64,000 nucleotides of DNA. Source: Lineus longissimus (taxonomy: Eukaryota > Nemertea > Pilidiophora > Heteronemertea > Lineidae). The notes under the pieces are model-generated. The model had not been told where the DNA came from. It worked only from the letters and a program-made list of their open reading frames with translations, and did not search any database. Made by a program: the position numbers and the translations under genes. The stretch is from positions 6,877,431 to 6,941,430 of the forward strand of contig NC_088322.1 of NCBI RefSeq assembly GCF_910592395.1, read 5' to 3'. The first letter of the stretch is position 1. The number at the start of each line of letters is the position of its first letter. Shown here in pieces: positions 26,065 through 38,741 of the stretch.

Positions 26065-26395
26065 AGTATATAGATCCGTTGCGAGCTTTTGCTGCCTTGC
26101 TAGACATTTGTTACTAGCAATAGAAGCATGCTGGAGTATAGATAAAAATCCGTTGCGAGCTTTGCTGGTGGTGATAGACCTTGCGATACATTTGTTACTA
26201 GCAATAGTAGCATGCTGGGGTTTATACATGTGTACGAAAATCCGTTGCGAGCTTTGCTGGCGGTGATAGACCTTGCGAGACATTTGTTACTAGCAATAGT
26301 AGCATGCTGGGGTTTATACATACAAATCCGTTGCGAGCTTTGCTGGCGGTTACCTTGCGAGCATTTGCTGGGGTATAAAAATGCGACGACTCTAT
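26065..26395. repeat. Four-copy tandem repeat of about 85 bp
   Basis: Units contain TCCGTTGCGAGCTTTGCTGG, GACCTTGCGAGACATTTGTT and ATAGTAGCATGCTGGGGTTT. Copies start near 26071, 26149, 26241 and 26326. A diverged single unit is visible near 24770-24825. Confidence 0.85.
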
Positions 26396-26598
26396 AGGAG
26401 AAGTCACACTCGATTATTTTTTGTTCCTAAACATCAGCTGTGTACTTGCTCGTTTCCCCAATCACGTTCTCGGGAGTTTCTTGCCGCACTGCATGTAAAT
26501 ACATGTAGGCCTCACGCCGTGATGTGTGTATGTGTGTTTTTCGCCTTTGGGGCATGTATCTTGCAAGTACATTTTGACCGAACCTCATTTGCACACTA

Positions 26599-29074
26599 TA
26601 AAACCTTGTTTTTATGGGTACACATCCAATATTCCAGTCGATGGAATAGATCCCGCCCCCAAATCACACTATAAAAGGGCTACTAAGATCTATTCAAAGG
26701 CATGGCCAATGGGCCTACCACCGAGGCAGAATGACATCTGGCCGACTTCAGTATGGTCAATTTCAAGGTGTCCGCGGCCGATTACGACGATCGTTTCGAC
26801 TGATCGGTTTTGTCACCAATTGCGCAAGAGTGGCAGACAGATATCGTGTCTTCTTTCCTATAATGTCCTCAAGGTCATCCTAGGCCTGTATAAGCGGGTA
26901 TCTAGTTTCAGTTGCTCACTTTGCCAATTGTGAAGATGGATGGTCAAGAGCCATTGCGAAAACGCCGGAGAAGTTACACAGTTAGAGAGAAAATAGCCTA
27001 CCTGCAGGACCTTGAGGCTGCGCTGTTGGACGGAACCGTCAACAACATGCGTGAATTTGCAGAACACTATGGAATCTCAGTCCGAACAATGCAGAAATGG
27101 AATTTGGAAGAACTAGAAGAAAAAGCTGGTGAAGGAAAAGGCAAAGTCCGACACGTAAAAGAGGGGAACGTTGGTCTTTGGCCTGATGTTGAAGAGAGAC
27201 TAATCGTCTGATTTAGAGGGGTTAGAGAAAAAAGGCTGCCTGTCGCCGTCGAAGACGTCCAAGATAAAGCTATGTCAATTTTCGAAGACTGGTGGCACGC
27301 GTTACCCGCTGACGATAGACAAGATTTCATCCGGACACGACCAGTCATGCACGAATTCCACGCTTCGAACGGCTGGGTAGCGAACTTTATGGACCGGAAG
27401 AAAATTTCATTCCGGAAAGCTAACAAAAATACGACCACCCTCCCAGCTGATGCCGCCAATCGTGTGCAAGTGTTCAGAGACAACGTCACGGACACGATCG
27501 ACCGATTTGAAATTCCGATGAGACTTCTCTTTAACATGGATCAAACGTTTGCCTTGTTTGAGCTACGACCAACGTACACATGCAGCATAAAGGGAACAAA
27601 GTTCGTGGACATCCGCACCTCAAGGTCCAACACCAAACTTGGATGTACAGTTACTCTTGCAATCACTGCAACCGGCGGAAAAGTGGCGGCTCACGTGACT
27701 TTCCCAAATAAAGGATTCGTCAGGCAGCTTGCAGCCTTGGCGGACCAAGAGCTACCAGAAAACGTGGTCATAACTTCATCAGCAACAGGTTGGATGAAGG
27801 AGGAGACAGCCGAACACTGGTTTGAACACGCCTTCCAACCGTATCTAACCGCAGAAGAGGCTGAACAGTTTTTGTTACTGGTAGATCGGTACCTGGTTCA
27901 TCGAACGGAAAATCTCGGTGTGCAAACTATGAACCTTGGGGGAATCCTCGATTTCATTCCCGCCATTTGTACATCACTTGTCCAACCCCTGAACCTGACT
28001 GTCATGAGATCCCTCAAGAACCTTATGCGCAAGAGGTGGAAAGCATGGAAAAAGAACCACACGGATAGAGAGGGCCGATGCGAACCAATTCAGCTGATGG
28101 ATGTTGTCACCATTGTAAGTGAGGCTTGGGCTGCTGTTGATGGGGCCGTGATTGAAAAATTTTTTGAGATGGCATTGCGATCGGTCCCTATTGAAGCTGG
28201 GCCATTCCCCAACCTTGAAGAGGATGAGGAAGAGGAGGAACCGGGTCTGGAATTCGTACAGGTTGAAAGGGACGAAATTAATATGGACTGAACTCTTATC
28301 ATTTGGACGTTGAGCATTATGACATGTAAAACTTAAAGTTTCCGTTTAGGATTTGGTAACTACTGCAGGAGTCCTTAATTATTGTTTCAGAATTGTTCTC
28401 GTAATCTATGGATAAATAGTGGAAACAGCAATCTTAATTGTGATAAGTAAGTATTCAAGTAGAATAAATGACTATGAAAGGAGAATCTTGTTTACTTGAT
28501 TTTTCGACAATTACCCTATCCAAAACCTGTGGAACTCTAGAGTAATTCTTATGTTTGGAACTGGCACCGTAAGCCTAGCATTCGCTAACGTTAAGACAGG
28601 TTTTCATGTGCATTTTTAGTGTAAAAGGTGGTGTTAACGCTAGGGATTGTGTTATCGGAGCCAGTTCTTAACCTCTCGTGAAAGCACTCTTACATGACAA
28701 GTCCATAATACAAGCGCTAACGGTAACGTTAGTCTTAGGATTTCCTAAAACTCGCATTTATCCCAGATCTCGCCCCAAACCTTCCAATCCCAATAAATCA
28801 ATTCACCGATTAATTTTTTGAGCCACCCTGTATAAAACCGCGGGTTGCAATAGGTCTTCTCATCAAATGGGATCAATTTCAAATCCAGACTACATGTCGA
28901 TTTCACGACCCTACAAGCGACTGAGCGAAGTTGCTTCAGACATTCATAGAGAACCCGACCTTAGCCAATCATGGTAAGGTCCCATTGTAAAGACACCATG
29001 CATGTGAAATGAGTTGGCCGGTCACGCAAGATTTTAATGAGGTGGACACTTGTACCCATAAAAACAAGGTTTTA
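26599..29074 (+). mobile_element. Tigger/pogo-like DNA transposon with terminal inverted repeats
   Basis: A 23-bp sequence beginning TAAAACCTTGTTTTTATGGG at 26599-26621 is found exactly inverted at 29052-29074. These ends enclose the transposase reading frame, giving a 2.48 kb element, the usual size of Tigger elements. No clean TA target duplication is visible: TA precedes the left end but GA follows the right. A TATA-like ATAAAAG at 26671 and a GC-rich box (CCCGCCCCC) just upstream could drive the transposase. Confidence 0.7.
26936..28291 (+). pseudogene. Pogo/Tigger-type transposase with an in-frame stop
   Basis: One frame runs from ATG 26936 to TGA 28289-28291, interrupted by a single TGA at 27209-27211. 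The stop follows EERLIV, where this family usually has a tryptophan, so it may be a TGG-to-TGA change. Upstream is a CENP-B/pogo helix-turn-helix (NNMREFAEHYGISVRTMQKW). After the stop come a second CENP-B-type DNA-binding region (NGWVANFMDRKKISFRKAN) and the DDE_1 domain. FNMDQT near 27534 carries the first Asp and LLLVDRYLVH near 27872 the second. At the third catalytic position the family motif QPLD reads QPLN here. The tail is acidic (EEDEEEEEPG). The nonsense codon and the Asp-to-Asn change both suggest a dead or non-catalytic protein. Confidence 0.8.
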
Positions 29075-31400
29075 GAGTATATAAATCGGCGTAAGTGGTA
29101 TTTAGGAGCTGAACGAATGCCATTGTATTGGAATTGATCTCGCGATGTGATTTATTGCCTCGCTTTCGCTTTTCAGACAGAGACGATTTTACGCCTGGGA
29201 CAGAATCCCCGTCTCTCTGCTTTTCTATTTTCTCCTTCGACAATTTTCAAGTAAGTTGTCCCATCACTCCCAATACTTCTTAGCGAGACGACAGATGTCC
29301 CCGACGATGTTTTTAAAGCCTTATATGTTAGAATGAAACTTAAATGAACTGTTCTCAAAAGCATAAAAATTCTAGTCGTCTGCTACAATATGCACATTTT
29401 CTCATAACATCTGTATTTTATGGTAAGAACAAAATAGTACTAAAACTAACCATTAACCATTAATTTGGTTAAAAATAACCATTTCGATATTTCACAGTCG
29501 GTGCAATAGGAACAGAAAGAACATACAATTATAAATAATTTAAAAAAAATTATGGTCCGTTCGTAAATGTTTTGTCCGCATCGTTAGGGGTTTTGGAGGG
29601 CAAACTACTGGCCGATTTCTTTTAGTTCGGATTTTATTGATCCCATCCTGTATAATCGGTGATTTTCAATATACTCCTCCTCTCTATATTTCATCCTCAC
29701 ATAATCATTGATTTTCAGTATACTCCGCCTCTCGATATTTCAAACATATACGAGGTATAGGAGTGTCAAAAACCTGTATCTCGTGATGTATTGATCGTTG
29801 CCTCAAAGCCAAACAGAATTTTAGGGGTTCAGAATTCTCAGTACAGCGAAGTTGAACGGTCGTTTTTAGGGTCACCTGGATAGGCCTTTTTTCTGGATAT
29901 TTCTCTATCCCTTCGTGGCACCGGCACATGAGTATGCACAAAAAATAATAACCTGAACAGTTTCATCCAGATTGATCAAAAAATAAACTGTACATCGCGG
30001 AAAATGTCCGAATTCAATGCAGTACATATGTGCACAAATGCATACGAATATTGTTTTCGTTGCCATGATTACTAAAATTCAAAACTAATTCAAAGAAATC
30101 CGACCAGTATATCGCCCTCCAGAACCCCAAACAATGCACCGGACTTAACATTTACGAATTGACCATAGGTCTATATTTGATTTTGAGAGTCTGATCTTAA
30201 CGTTACTCTTAACATGGAGGTATTACCTCCATGCTCTTAAGTATGATAGACAGCGAATAGGTTTCCTCCTGCTTTACATTACAAGTCGCCCAATATTCGC
30301 CGTCTTTATATTGAGCTACATGCACAGCAATCCTAGTTGACGCTCAGCTGCTATCAACTTGATATTTTAGAATTTCAGTAGCCAAGATGACAATTACGAG
30401 GAGACCCAGTTGCATAACTGACCACCACGCACGGGTCATGCGAACTAGTTACGCAATCCAGTCTGTTATCTCGGGTACATTATCCGGCCCGGGCTGTTAT
30501 CATGGTTAGGCTGCAGCTGGTAACAAGATAGGGACCGATATAAATTGCGCCGCTCCCAATTATCATCAGATCCACGAAATTTTTGATAGAGACGGGTAAG
30601 TTTTTCAGTGATTTTACCGAATTTTAGGGATCGTGCCTTTACAAAAAAGCGCCGATAAATTTCAGAAAACGCCTGAAATCTATTAAACCCTCTGCCAGGG
30701 TCGGGTTTTGTGGGGTTTAGGGCGCCCAGCCTACTCCCAGGTTCGGGTTTTGTGGGGTTTAGGGCGCCCGGCCTGCGCGTGGTTATAATGTACAGCATTA
30801 TACACATTTTATTTTTTAAATGTGCGATATCTCGATAAATCTTGACCGGTTTTCAAGTGCTTGTTTAACCAACTGAGAGAGCAGATTGGAGCGATGAAAT
30901 CAACAAGGGCATGCGCAGATGCTTGTATGCGCGAACGTATTAGAAAATATACTCCCAGTAAAATTCGTAATCCAGAGTGACGGCTGACGCGGCTTGCGCA
31001 GGAGAGGCGAAGTCGATTTGACGAGCCTTGGTGTGAAGGGCGAAACTCGGCCCGAACAACTAGGAAAACGGGGACCCTTGCCTGACTCGTTTCGACTTTG
31101 CTATTTTATGCCCCATATAGACAACCAGAGGATATTTCCGATTTTGATGCGATTGGTTGGGTGTTGACGGGGCAGAAGCACTGCCACCATCGTACTGTGT
31201 TTGCATAACCAGCCATAAACACCTCCGAAGGGCTGGCTATATGGATACTCCAGTCCAACCAGTCGACCTTCAAGAGCACCGCAGAATAGCGTAATTTATT
31301 GCGGAGACGTACGATAACGTGGCCTTGGCTTTCTTAATAATAAGTAATTTTGAACCATGAATCAACCGGCCTAATAATATTTCTTCATCTTAATTTGCAG
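29075..31400. other. Spacer with small repeats, no gene recognised
   Basis: 30697-30776 holds two tandem copies of about 40 bp (CGGGTTTTGTGGGGTTTAGG then GCGCCC). The region would hold the promoter and 5' exon of the small secreted gene. Confidence 0.4.
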
Positions 31401-31436
31401 ACGCGGCGAGTTCTGAACAAAAACGTGACCCTCGAA

Positions 31437-32776
31437 ATGAAGATAATCCTCGGTTTAGTATTTGCAGCATGCTTCATCACAGGTAGGTAATCCTACCGAC
31501 TGAGTTTTCAGCTGAGGCTTACATATCTAAATTTTTTCCCACAAATTATTACTTTTTCTTGTTTGCTTACAGCCGCTCACTCGGCGGTCTGTGTTGAAAG
31601 TGACATCACTCCGTTTGCGGGGAGCTGGTACAGCGGTGGAAAGAAGGCACTTGCGGTGTCGGATGAGGGTGTATTGACACTCTTTTCCTATACACGAAAT
31701 GGTGTTCTTGAGATACATGTCACGTGCAGCGAAAAGAGCGGCGTCCGCGTCGGATCATTCGTAATGGCAGCGTAAGTTCGGAGATTATTACATATATAAG
31801 TCACTGAGTCCACTAAGGCTTTTCACTACGTTGCAATACCTTTTCATGTACCTCAGATACTCTGTTTTTCGCTGAGACGTGAAGCCTTAAATGGTTTATG
31901 AATAACCAAAAAGGGTTACTCCTTATTTGACCGTTAAAGGACTCCCTGGAAATGTGCTTTGATGAGTGTACCAGATGAGTGTGCTGTATAAGAGACTGAG
32001 AAGTTGTCACAAGGCCGACTTTTTGTTTCGCAATCACGATGACAGTTTCATTTCGGTAAAACATCTTTCAAAATCCTAGCGAGGGCATCGACTAAGGCCT
32101 ATCTCCACTTTAGAGTAGACTATCAGGCAGCTTGTTTGGCCTTGATCACGCCATGTTGCCCACGGGCGAAAGACTTCGTAGAATACCCACTGCACGAAAG
32201 GGGCCCTGATGAGAAAAAGATGGCCGCCTTTAATGCAACTTCTTTGTTGTCGTTTTGTCATTCGCTTACTTTATTTCCAGGCAATTCGGTGGAAATGATG
32301 TGTCCTTGTGTATGGTAATTTCAAAAGGCAAAGGAAACGTACAATTATATGTCGAGATACCAAAAGCTCCAAGTGAGTATGGACATTCATGAAACTCGAG
32401 AAAAATGAATTGCTTGAAAGCTTTATATAAGTGACCCCGTCTATTTTGAGCCAGTCTACCCTATCAAGAGGAACTAAACCTAGTTCATCACCATAAAAGT
32501 ATTTTCACTCTGCCCCATTAATGTTGTTACAATTAAAAGATAGTTTTTAATTTGGTGCGCGGCCTACAGCGTCGTCGTATTAATCAAGCGCCTTCATGAT
32601 GACATCATGGTGAAGTTTTTTTCGCATCCACGCAACGCAATTCTCCCTTTAATTCTCCCTCTTCCTCCACAGAAACTCCACCTTATGTTGTTGGTGGATC
32701 GCAGACCGTCGACGACTATTGCAAAGATGTCACGATGGCAGCAATAACTCTCACATCTACTCCCTCTAGTGACTAA
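31437..32776 (+). CDS. Small secreted protein, four exons, family not recognised
   Basis: I assembled this from four exons, 31437-31482, 31573-31771, 32281-32372 and 32673-32776, joined by GTAGGT/TTACAG, GTAAGT/TTCCAG and GTGAGT/CCACAG sites. The phases match exactly and give 146 residues ending at a TAA. The first exon encodes a classic signal peptide (MKIILGLVFAACFITAAHSA), so the product is secreted, with a mature chain of about 125 residues. The mature part is beta-strand-like and holds a few cysteines (AVCVE, HVTCSEK, SLCMV, DYCKD). The FAGSWYSGG stretch near its start is reminiscent of the GxWY motif of lipocalin and avidin barrels, but I cannot assign a family. A consensus acceptor (TTAATTTGCAG) ending at 31400 suggests a 5' untranslated exon further upstream. 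The compact introns (90, 509 and 300 bp) suit an expressed gene. Confidence 0.8.
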
Positions 32777-34537
32777 TACCAACAGAACAAACTCAAAGAC
32801 ATCATGAGGACACAAATCGAACACTCTGCATGTACTCTCAGCCAATTTCTGTGTCGTTATCGAGCTCTATAAATGAATGAAAATGTAATCCTTATAGCCA
32901 GAATTCATGCGTTGTTTATTATTTTTAGCATAGACTTAATGTAATGTCTTCTTACTGTGACGATTTTTGTTGTTGTCATATGTTGTTTCCAAACAAAAGA
33001 CAGCAAGCGATACATTTTTTTCATTTGATTAAGACTATATGGATTCAGGAAAATCTATACTTGTTAAGACAGATAGAAACATATCCCAAAAACTGAAGGG
33101 AAATTCGAAAACGGAAAATATCAAAAACGCTACACCAGTGCATCTTTACTGATCGGAATTGACGAGAAAGATGATAAGCCTTGTCCGATTACGTGACTTA
33201 GGCCTAACCGAATAGTGACTTAAAAGCCAGCCGGTAAAGTGACCCACCGAACAAGTGACCCAAAATAAACCGATTAGGTGACGCATGTCCCCACCGTTTA
33301 CATGTAAGTGACACCCCACTACCGATCAAGTGTCCTCATGATATTTGTCGGCGTGTTTTCCGTCGTCTGGTAGCATGGTTAGCGGGGTATTTCGTCTTCC
33401 CGATATGAAATGGTTTCTGGCCACCAGGAAGCCATCTTGGAAATCCTGTTTTTTAAGTTGTGTTATTTTTCAAGCAAATAATTGCAGCCCAGAACGTGTA
33501 AACTTTTATGGCGGCCTTATCCAAATAGGCTGGTAAGAGATTGTTCAGCGAACTACGGATGTATCTCATATTTTCACCTCTGACTTAATGGTAAATAAAT
33601 AAAGCAACTGAAGCCATCTGTCGGTGTTGTCACAACCACGGACAACAACGACGACATGAGTGTTCCGATAGTACTACGTGTAGTAATAACCATTGGGAGC
33701 AATAAATAACATAAAACTGTAAAGCACAATTTTGCTAACATCAATCGATTCAAAAACACACAGATAATAATCAAATCATCGACCTCATCGATCAGTGGAA
33801 TCTGTAAAGCTTCATTGTGAAAAGAATTGAACAATTAATTTGAACATTACAATGACCACACTCTTCAATGAATATTAACAGCAGTCGTCTAGAGGATGCG
33901 CGGAGGCTGCCGAATATTGTGGGCGGTGACAGTTCAAATGTAAATGTTGAATGTTAAGAACTTCTTACTGTCTTTTTTATCAAATTCATCAAACTCCCCG
34001 CAGACGAGATTTTCATCGTATATAATCATTATCGCAGCGATGAGCGACAGTGCGATTAGGGAATGTGACTCGTTACGAAACTGAGCACTGAGACAACTCA
34101 TGTTCCTCTGGCATGTCTGGATTCAGTACCAGACTGACAGTGTATTGTGACCCACAAGGATTACGGCCATCATGCCCTGCACGATTTAAGTAAAACCGTG
34201 TTTGGTGGAAACGTGCATTAAAACCGGTGTTACGTTTTTATGTGTTTCCGTATTTGTTGTTTTCCCTTATTGCTTGGAAACGCTAAAAGATAGATTGGCA
34301 CGCTCCCTCCCCTGTGGTCCTATTTGGCAATCTCACTCCGCGAATGCAAGGACTCCGATGAGAGCTCAACGAAGGGCAATGTGACAGCCTCCATAGAGGC
34401 CATCGTAGGCGTTACTTCTTGTCTTGACAAACCCTATACGAATCCCGAGATCCGGGTCTATGAGTATGACTCATGACAAGCACGGGCTTCTATTAGTACA
34501 GACATATATTGGTATATATGTCCGCGTCCCAAATAAA
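32777..34537. other. Spacer between the two secreted-protein genes
   Basis: It holds the 3' end of the small gene and the upstream region of the PAN-ZP-like gene. No convincing polyadenylation signal, TATA box or gene. Confidence 0.35.
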
Positions 34538-37500
34538 ATGGACGAACTCCTATTAATTTCGTTCCTCTACTCTATGATGTGGGTCAATCGTGTGTTCGGT
34601 GATCACCACCATTCCTTCTGCCGAACTGAAGCGCACGAGTGGATAAAAAAGAGTGCAAGTAAGGAGAGGACCATATTGGCCTGTGCGGTGCTCTGCCATT
34701 TCGACCGCGCGTGTGGATCGTTCACTTATATATTAAAGTCTACGAGGTATTGTGCCAGTTTCACACTGAACGCGATGACTTTGAAGTCTTTCTCAAATAA
34801 TGCCATTCATTCGGAGTTGGACCAAGTTTTCTACTGCAAGGTAGTACATGTATTTGTGTTGCAGTATCAGCTTGTGGATGTTGGTTTTCTTCTGCTAATG
34901 TTTTGCACGTATGCTCGAAAAACATTAAGTCTGTGCCATCACCGGATACGATAATTATGTTGTGCCGTGGAGATGGATTTCTAAGCATTCGATTTGAAAT
35001 TGTTGCGTGTGTTTGTGACAACGCCACTCTTTCATTGCCAAAGGACTTTTACCTCGCACTCCTCGAACTAAAGGAACTTTGATCTTTTGGCACTTGATCC
35101 CAGGTCCATTGAAAAACAGAAAGCAAAAAAGGGTCAAAATAACTTTTGAGCAAAACTTTTCTCCGTGTAAGTATGTCCTTGGCCAGGTTATTCAAAACAA
35201 ATTTTGTCACTAACGCTGGCATTAACTTCACTTGGCTTTATCTCCTTCCGTTAAGTCCTTTAGACTTAACGCCAAGTTAAGTTAACGCCAGCGTTTGGGA
35301 CAAAACTTGTTTTGAACAACTGAGGCCTAGTTGTCAAGTCGCGGCTGATCCATCAGTCAGTAGGGCCTACTGGAGCGAGAATGACCACAAGATGCACAGG
35401 GCTATTGCAAACTTCTTATTAGCCCGTGGTTCGGCTAGGCTCCCGATGCAGCCCTATTTCGTCATTATATTTATCTTTCTCTTCGGGGAGGGGCGAGGCC
35501 AATATCACTTCATCCGGAGGTCGAGGTTCCACCGGCCGCCAGACTTTTATTGGGCACGACAGCGAGAGTATGCTCAGGATCCAAGATTATTCACATTTCA
35601 GTAGTACATGTACATTAGAGAAAATATTCATCTGCCTATAGCTGCTGCTATAGCCCCAATATATTACCATTATTTTCAATTTCAGCAAAGCCCAGGATTG
35701 CAGAAATGTGTCTGTTCATCTGACTCAGGTAGTACAATGCATTCCGTTGATCACATCGATTGATTGGTGAGGCGAAATACATGTATCACAACTTCTCGTT
35801 TTTCATCAAGATAAATTTCTGTCGGATTAACCAATTTACAGAAAGACCAGTGGACATACGATGTACATACTGGGTGTATATACTGTAGAACTTGCAATAA
35901 GCGAGGAAATCAGAATAGACCTAGTTATTGTATATGCATTGTACCATATACAATGCATAGTTTTATCCTTAATAGTTTTCTGGATTGTAGCAATATCTCC
36001 AGGTTCTGAAAGTAGAGAGTCTAACGGAAAGAACAACAGACAAAATGATGGCAAACAGGTGAATAATACCACATCAACACCTACACTCCCAAATACTACA
36101 ACTAGTCCTGTCCTGGAGAAGAGCACGCACACTTCAACATCAACGCCTGCTACTACAACTATACAAGACAAGGGTACGTACTAGTATGCTGCGATTGTTT
36201 GTGTCGAATACTATTGCAACTTAAAAAGTCGGGGGCACGTACTAGAATATAGCATGCTGTGACGTTTGTGCCAAATCCTATCACAACTACATGTATTACA
36301 AGACAGCGGGTACATGTACGTACTAGTATACTTTAACGTTTGTATCGGATTCTTTTGCAAATAAACAAGACGGAGGTACGCACTTGTATACTACGATGTT
36401 TTATAACATATCCTATTGCACCTATACGAGCAATGTAGATGTACTGCAATGAAAATGAGAGATGAAGTATCAGTCATGTTTTATTAAACTGGGGAAGACA
36501 ACGCATCCCACACTGTCTTCTGGCCTAGTTTTTACAGTGATGTCGCGCGCTGGTCATCTGACGACGGCATTAGGCTTCTCGAACCAGCCATATTCGAATC
36601 ACTTGTGTTATTTTTTGCAATCACCCAACCTCGCATCAGAATTGGCCGATTACCGAATGATATTTTATTGTAAGTCAATGATTTCCGTTACAGACAAACC
36701 ACCACTGGAAAACGGCAAATATAAAATGTACTTTTTGCACAACTGCCCAAAACACCGGATTTCTTCAAAATCGAAACCTAATTGCATGATTCCAGTGGTG
36801 ACGGTAAGCATTAAGGAAAAACGTAATCTATTGAACTTTCTTCGAAAGTTATATACGCACTTGATGTGTGCTGTTGAGAATGGTAAGGCGACGACTTATC
36901 AAATCAAACTTGAAAAAAGGGCTGGTCCAGATTCAACCTATTTCATGAGCGATTGTGAAACAATTCCAAGAAAATGCACGTATGTGTCATGGTGAAGTAT
37001 GGAAAGTCGGATACACTGAGCTATAGGTAGACACTCACTAATCCAGTGCGCCCACTTTGGTGGGTTTCTGTGCGTTCTGGATGAATTGATTTCTCGCTTT
37101 TGCAGTTTCAAAACGCTGCAAAAATCAACTGTCAAGTGTGCGACAAGGCCTTCAGTTGTGGATTGTATCTTTTGATAGGTTTTGCTGATTCGTTTGGTGC
37201 ATGTAGGCTACACTCTTTAAGTTAAATTGCCCCCTAGACAAATCGTCCTCTTCCAAGTGCCCACCGTTAAATTGCCCCCTAGCCAAATTGCCCCCAGTAA
37301 TATTGCGCTTTCATGAGATCGTCATTTTCATAATGGATAATGTATATAGCCTCGTTTTCACCAAAGAGGTTTGGGTGAGACAACCAAAATCGCTTGGGCT
37401 GGTGCAAAATGTGGAAGCATTTCAAAAGCATTTAAAACTACATTATTCGATATTTAATTTGAGATGTTTTAGAATAGAAATTGATACCTCACTGTCAGTA

Positions 37501-38741
37501 TTGATTGTCTCACCCAAACCGCTCGGGTTGAGCTAAAATATTCGGCTACGCCTCGGTTTTGGTCTACATTTTAGGTCCACCCTCACGGTTTGGGTGAGAC
37601 AACCAATACCTCCAGTTCGATATCAGTTCCTTAAATATATTTCATGGTGGTGAAAGATCAGTTTCTCCACAATGATTTAAGGAATCTTTGAGTTTCACCG
37701 AATCCATCATAAGTTTCAAGATCTCTTGTGGTCAAAGCCATAAATAATTTTGAAAAATGGAGTTCACTACGACTGGTCGAAAGCTTCTCTTAGATGGGTT
37801 TGCATAGGACTTGGCTGGAGGGAGGGAGTCTTGGGAGTGTAAACGGAGGAAAAAGCACTTTTGTAAAGAATGAGTTCAACTCCAAAGGGGGCATTTTCAC
37901 TGGGGGCAATTTAACGGGGGAGAAGGGGGCAATTTTACAGGGGGTTATTTTACTGTGGGCAATTTTCTGGTGGGAATTGTCGGGGGCCAATTGACCGGCG
38001 GGGGGGGGGGTTATTGTCCTAGAACCATTTCGGCCGTGAGAAAGTGATATGAATTTGGTGCAGTAGCGACTCTCTTGGAGCCTCACAAACAACTGATTCC
38101 TGCGATTTCCAGCGTTAAAACTCATTGGCAAAATGAACTATTTTATTGTAATATCTTTACTACCAACCCTGGAAGTTCCTATTGCACCGACTGAGAAATT
38201 AGTTGCTTTAACTGTCAAAATAGTAATTCCTAACCATTTAATGGTTATTTTTGCTTCCTAACGGTTAGTTTCACTGCTATTTTTATTAATTTCACTGTTG
38301 GTGCAATAGCAACTACCAGATTAGTTGTTTTTTACAATAAATTATAAGTGTATAATCATTGAAAAATAGTAAGGTAAATTCAACAGGTGCAGGACTATTT
38401 CAAAATTCAATTTATTTTTGTTTCGTTTTTGCAGCCATTTGAACGTTTTTGTGGAGAATTCACGTTTTGTAATGAAACCTGATGACAGGTATCCGCGTGC
38501 CTTGTTCAGGTTCCGACCGGACAGAACCATTACTGATATCCATGAAAATGTGTATTTCAAATTCATCTGCTATAGGTGTAAATCTGATGTCGCCATTGCA
38601 AACATTTTCAAGGCCTCTGGGAAACCTTTTGGAATCGACAGATTTAGAGCGGCATTTAGGAAGCCGCAGAAATTAAAGCTCTCAAAGTCGTTTCGTGGAT
38701 CCAATTTATGGTTCACTCTCATTAGGCAAAAGACTCGATAG
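34538..38741 (+). CDS. Secreted protein with PAN/Apple-like module, Ser/Thr linker and ZP-C-like end (five exons)
   Basis: Model exons: 34538-34840, 35686-35728 (43-nt microexon), 36003-36173, 36694-36979 and 38435-38741. The phases are 0,1,1,2 at GT-AG sites, giving 369 residues. Exon 1 has a signal peptide (MDELLLISFLYSMMW) and a PAN/Apple-like cysteine pattern (ACAVLCHFDRACGSFTY followed by RYC). Exon 3 is rich in Thr, Ser and Asn (TTSTPTLPNTTTSP), a mucin-like stalk with N-glycosylation sites. Exons 4-5 contain SDCETIPRKC, then FRFRP and NVYFKFICYRCKSD, which resembles the ZP-C signature (Cys..TP, F.F, VY..C...C). PAN, mucin linker and ZP together are a known matrix-protein plan (for example NompA, LET-653). 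No membrane anchor is seen at the C-terminus. The splicing chain is convincing. The ZP reading is tentative. Confidence 0.62.
35186..35324. mobile_element. Short hairpin MITE
   Basis: Left and right halves (TTCAAAACAAATTTTGTC... and its complement) pair over about 60 bp, including AACGCTGGC and TTAACTT blocks. No coding sequence. It lies in intron 1 of the PAN-ZP-like gene. Confidence 0.65.
36155..36425 (+). repeat. Tandem repeat carrying copies of an exon-end/donor sequence
   Basis: About four diverged units of 60-75 bp repeat ACAAGACNGGGTACGTACTAGTAT...GTTTGTGTCGAATNCTATTGCA. The first unit contains the end and donor of exon 3 of the PAN-ZP-like gene (AAGG|GTACGT at 36173). Confidence 0.7.
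37206..38020. mobile_element. Third foldback-like element with tandem AATTGCCCCC arms
   Basis: The left arm (37206-37310) repeats AAATTGCCCCCTAG. The right arm (about 37880-38020) repeats the complement (GGGGGCAATTTTACNGG). The centre contains three copies of TTTGGGTGAGACAACCAA in mixed orientation (near 37367, 37504 and 37587). I could not define exact ends or a target duplication. It sits in the fourth intron of the PAN-ZP-like gene. Confidence 0.6.

Noticed and set aside
34424-34537. In-frame extension upstream of the PAN-like exon
   Set aside because: The frame opens with a non-ATG codon, and the signal peptide begins exactly at the ATG at 34538.
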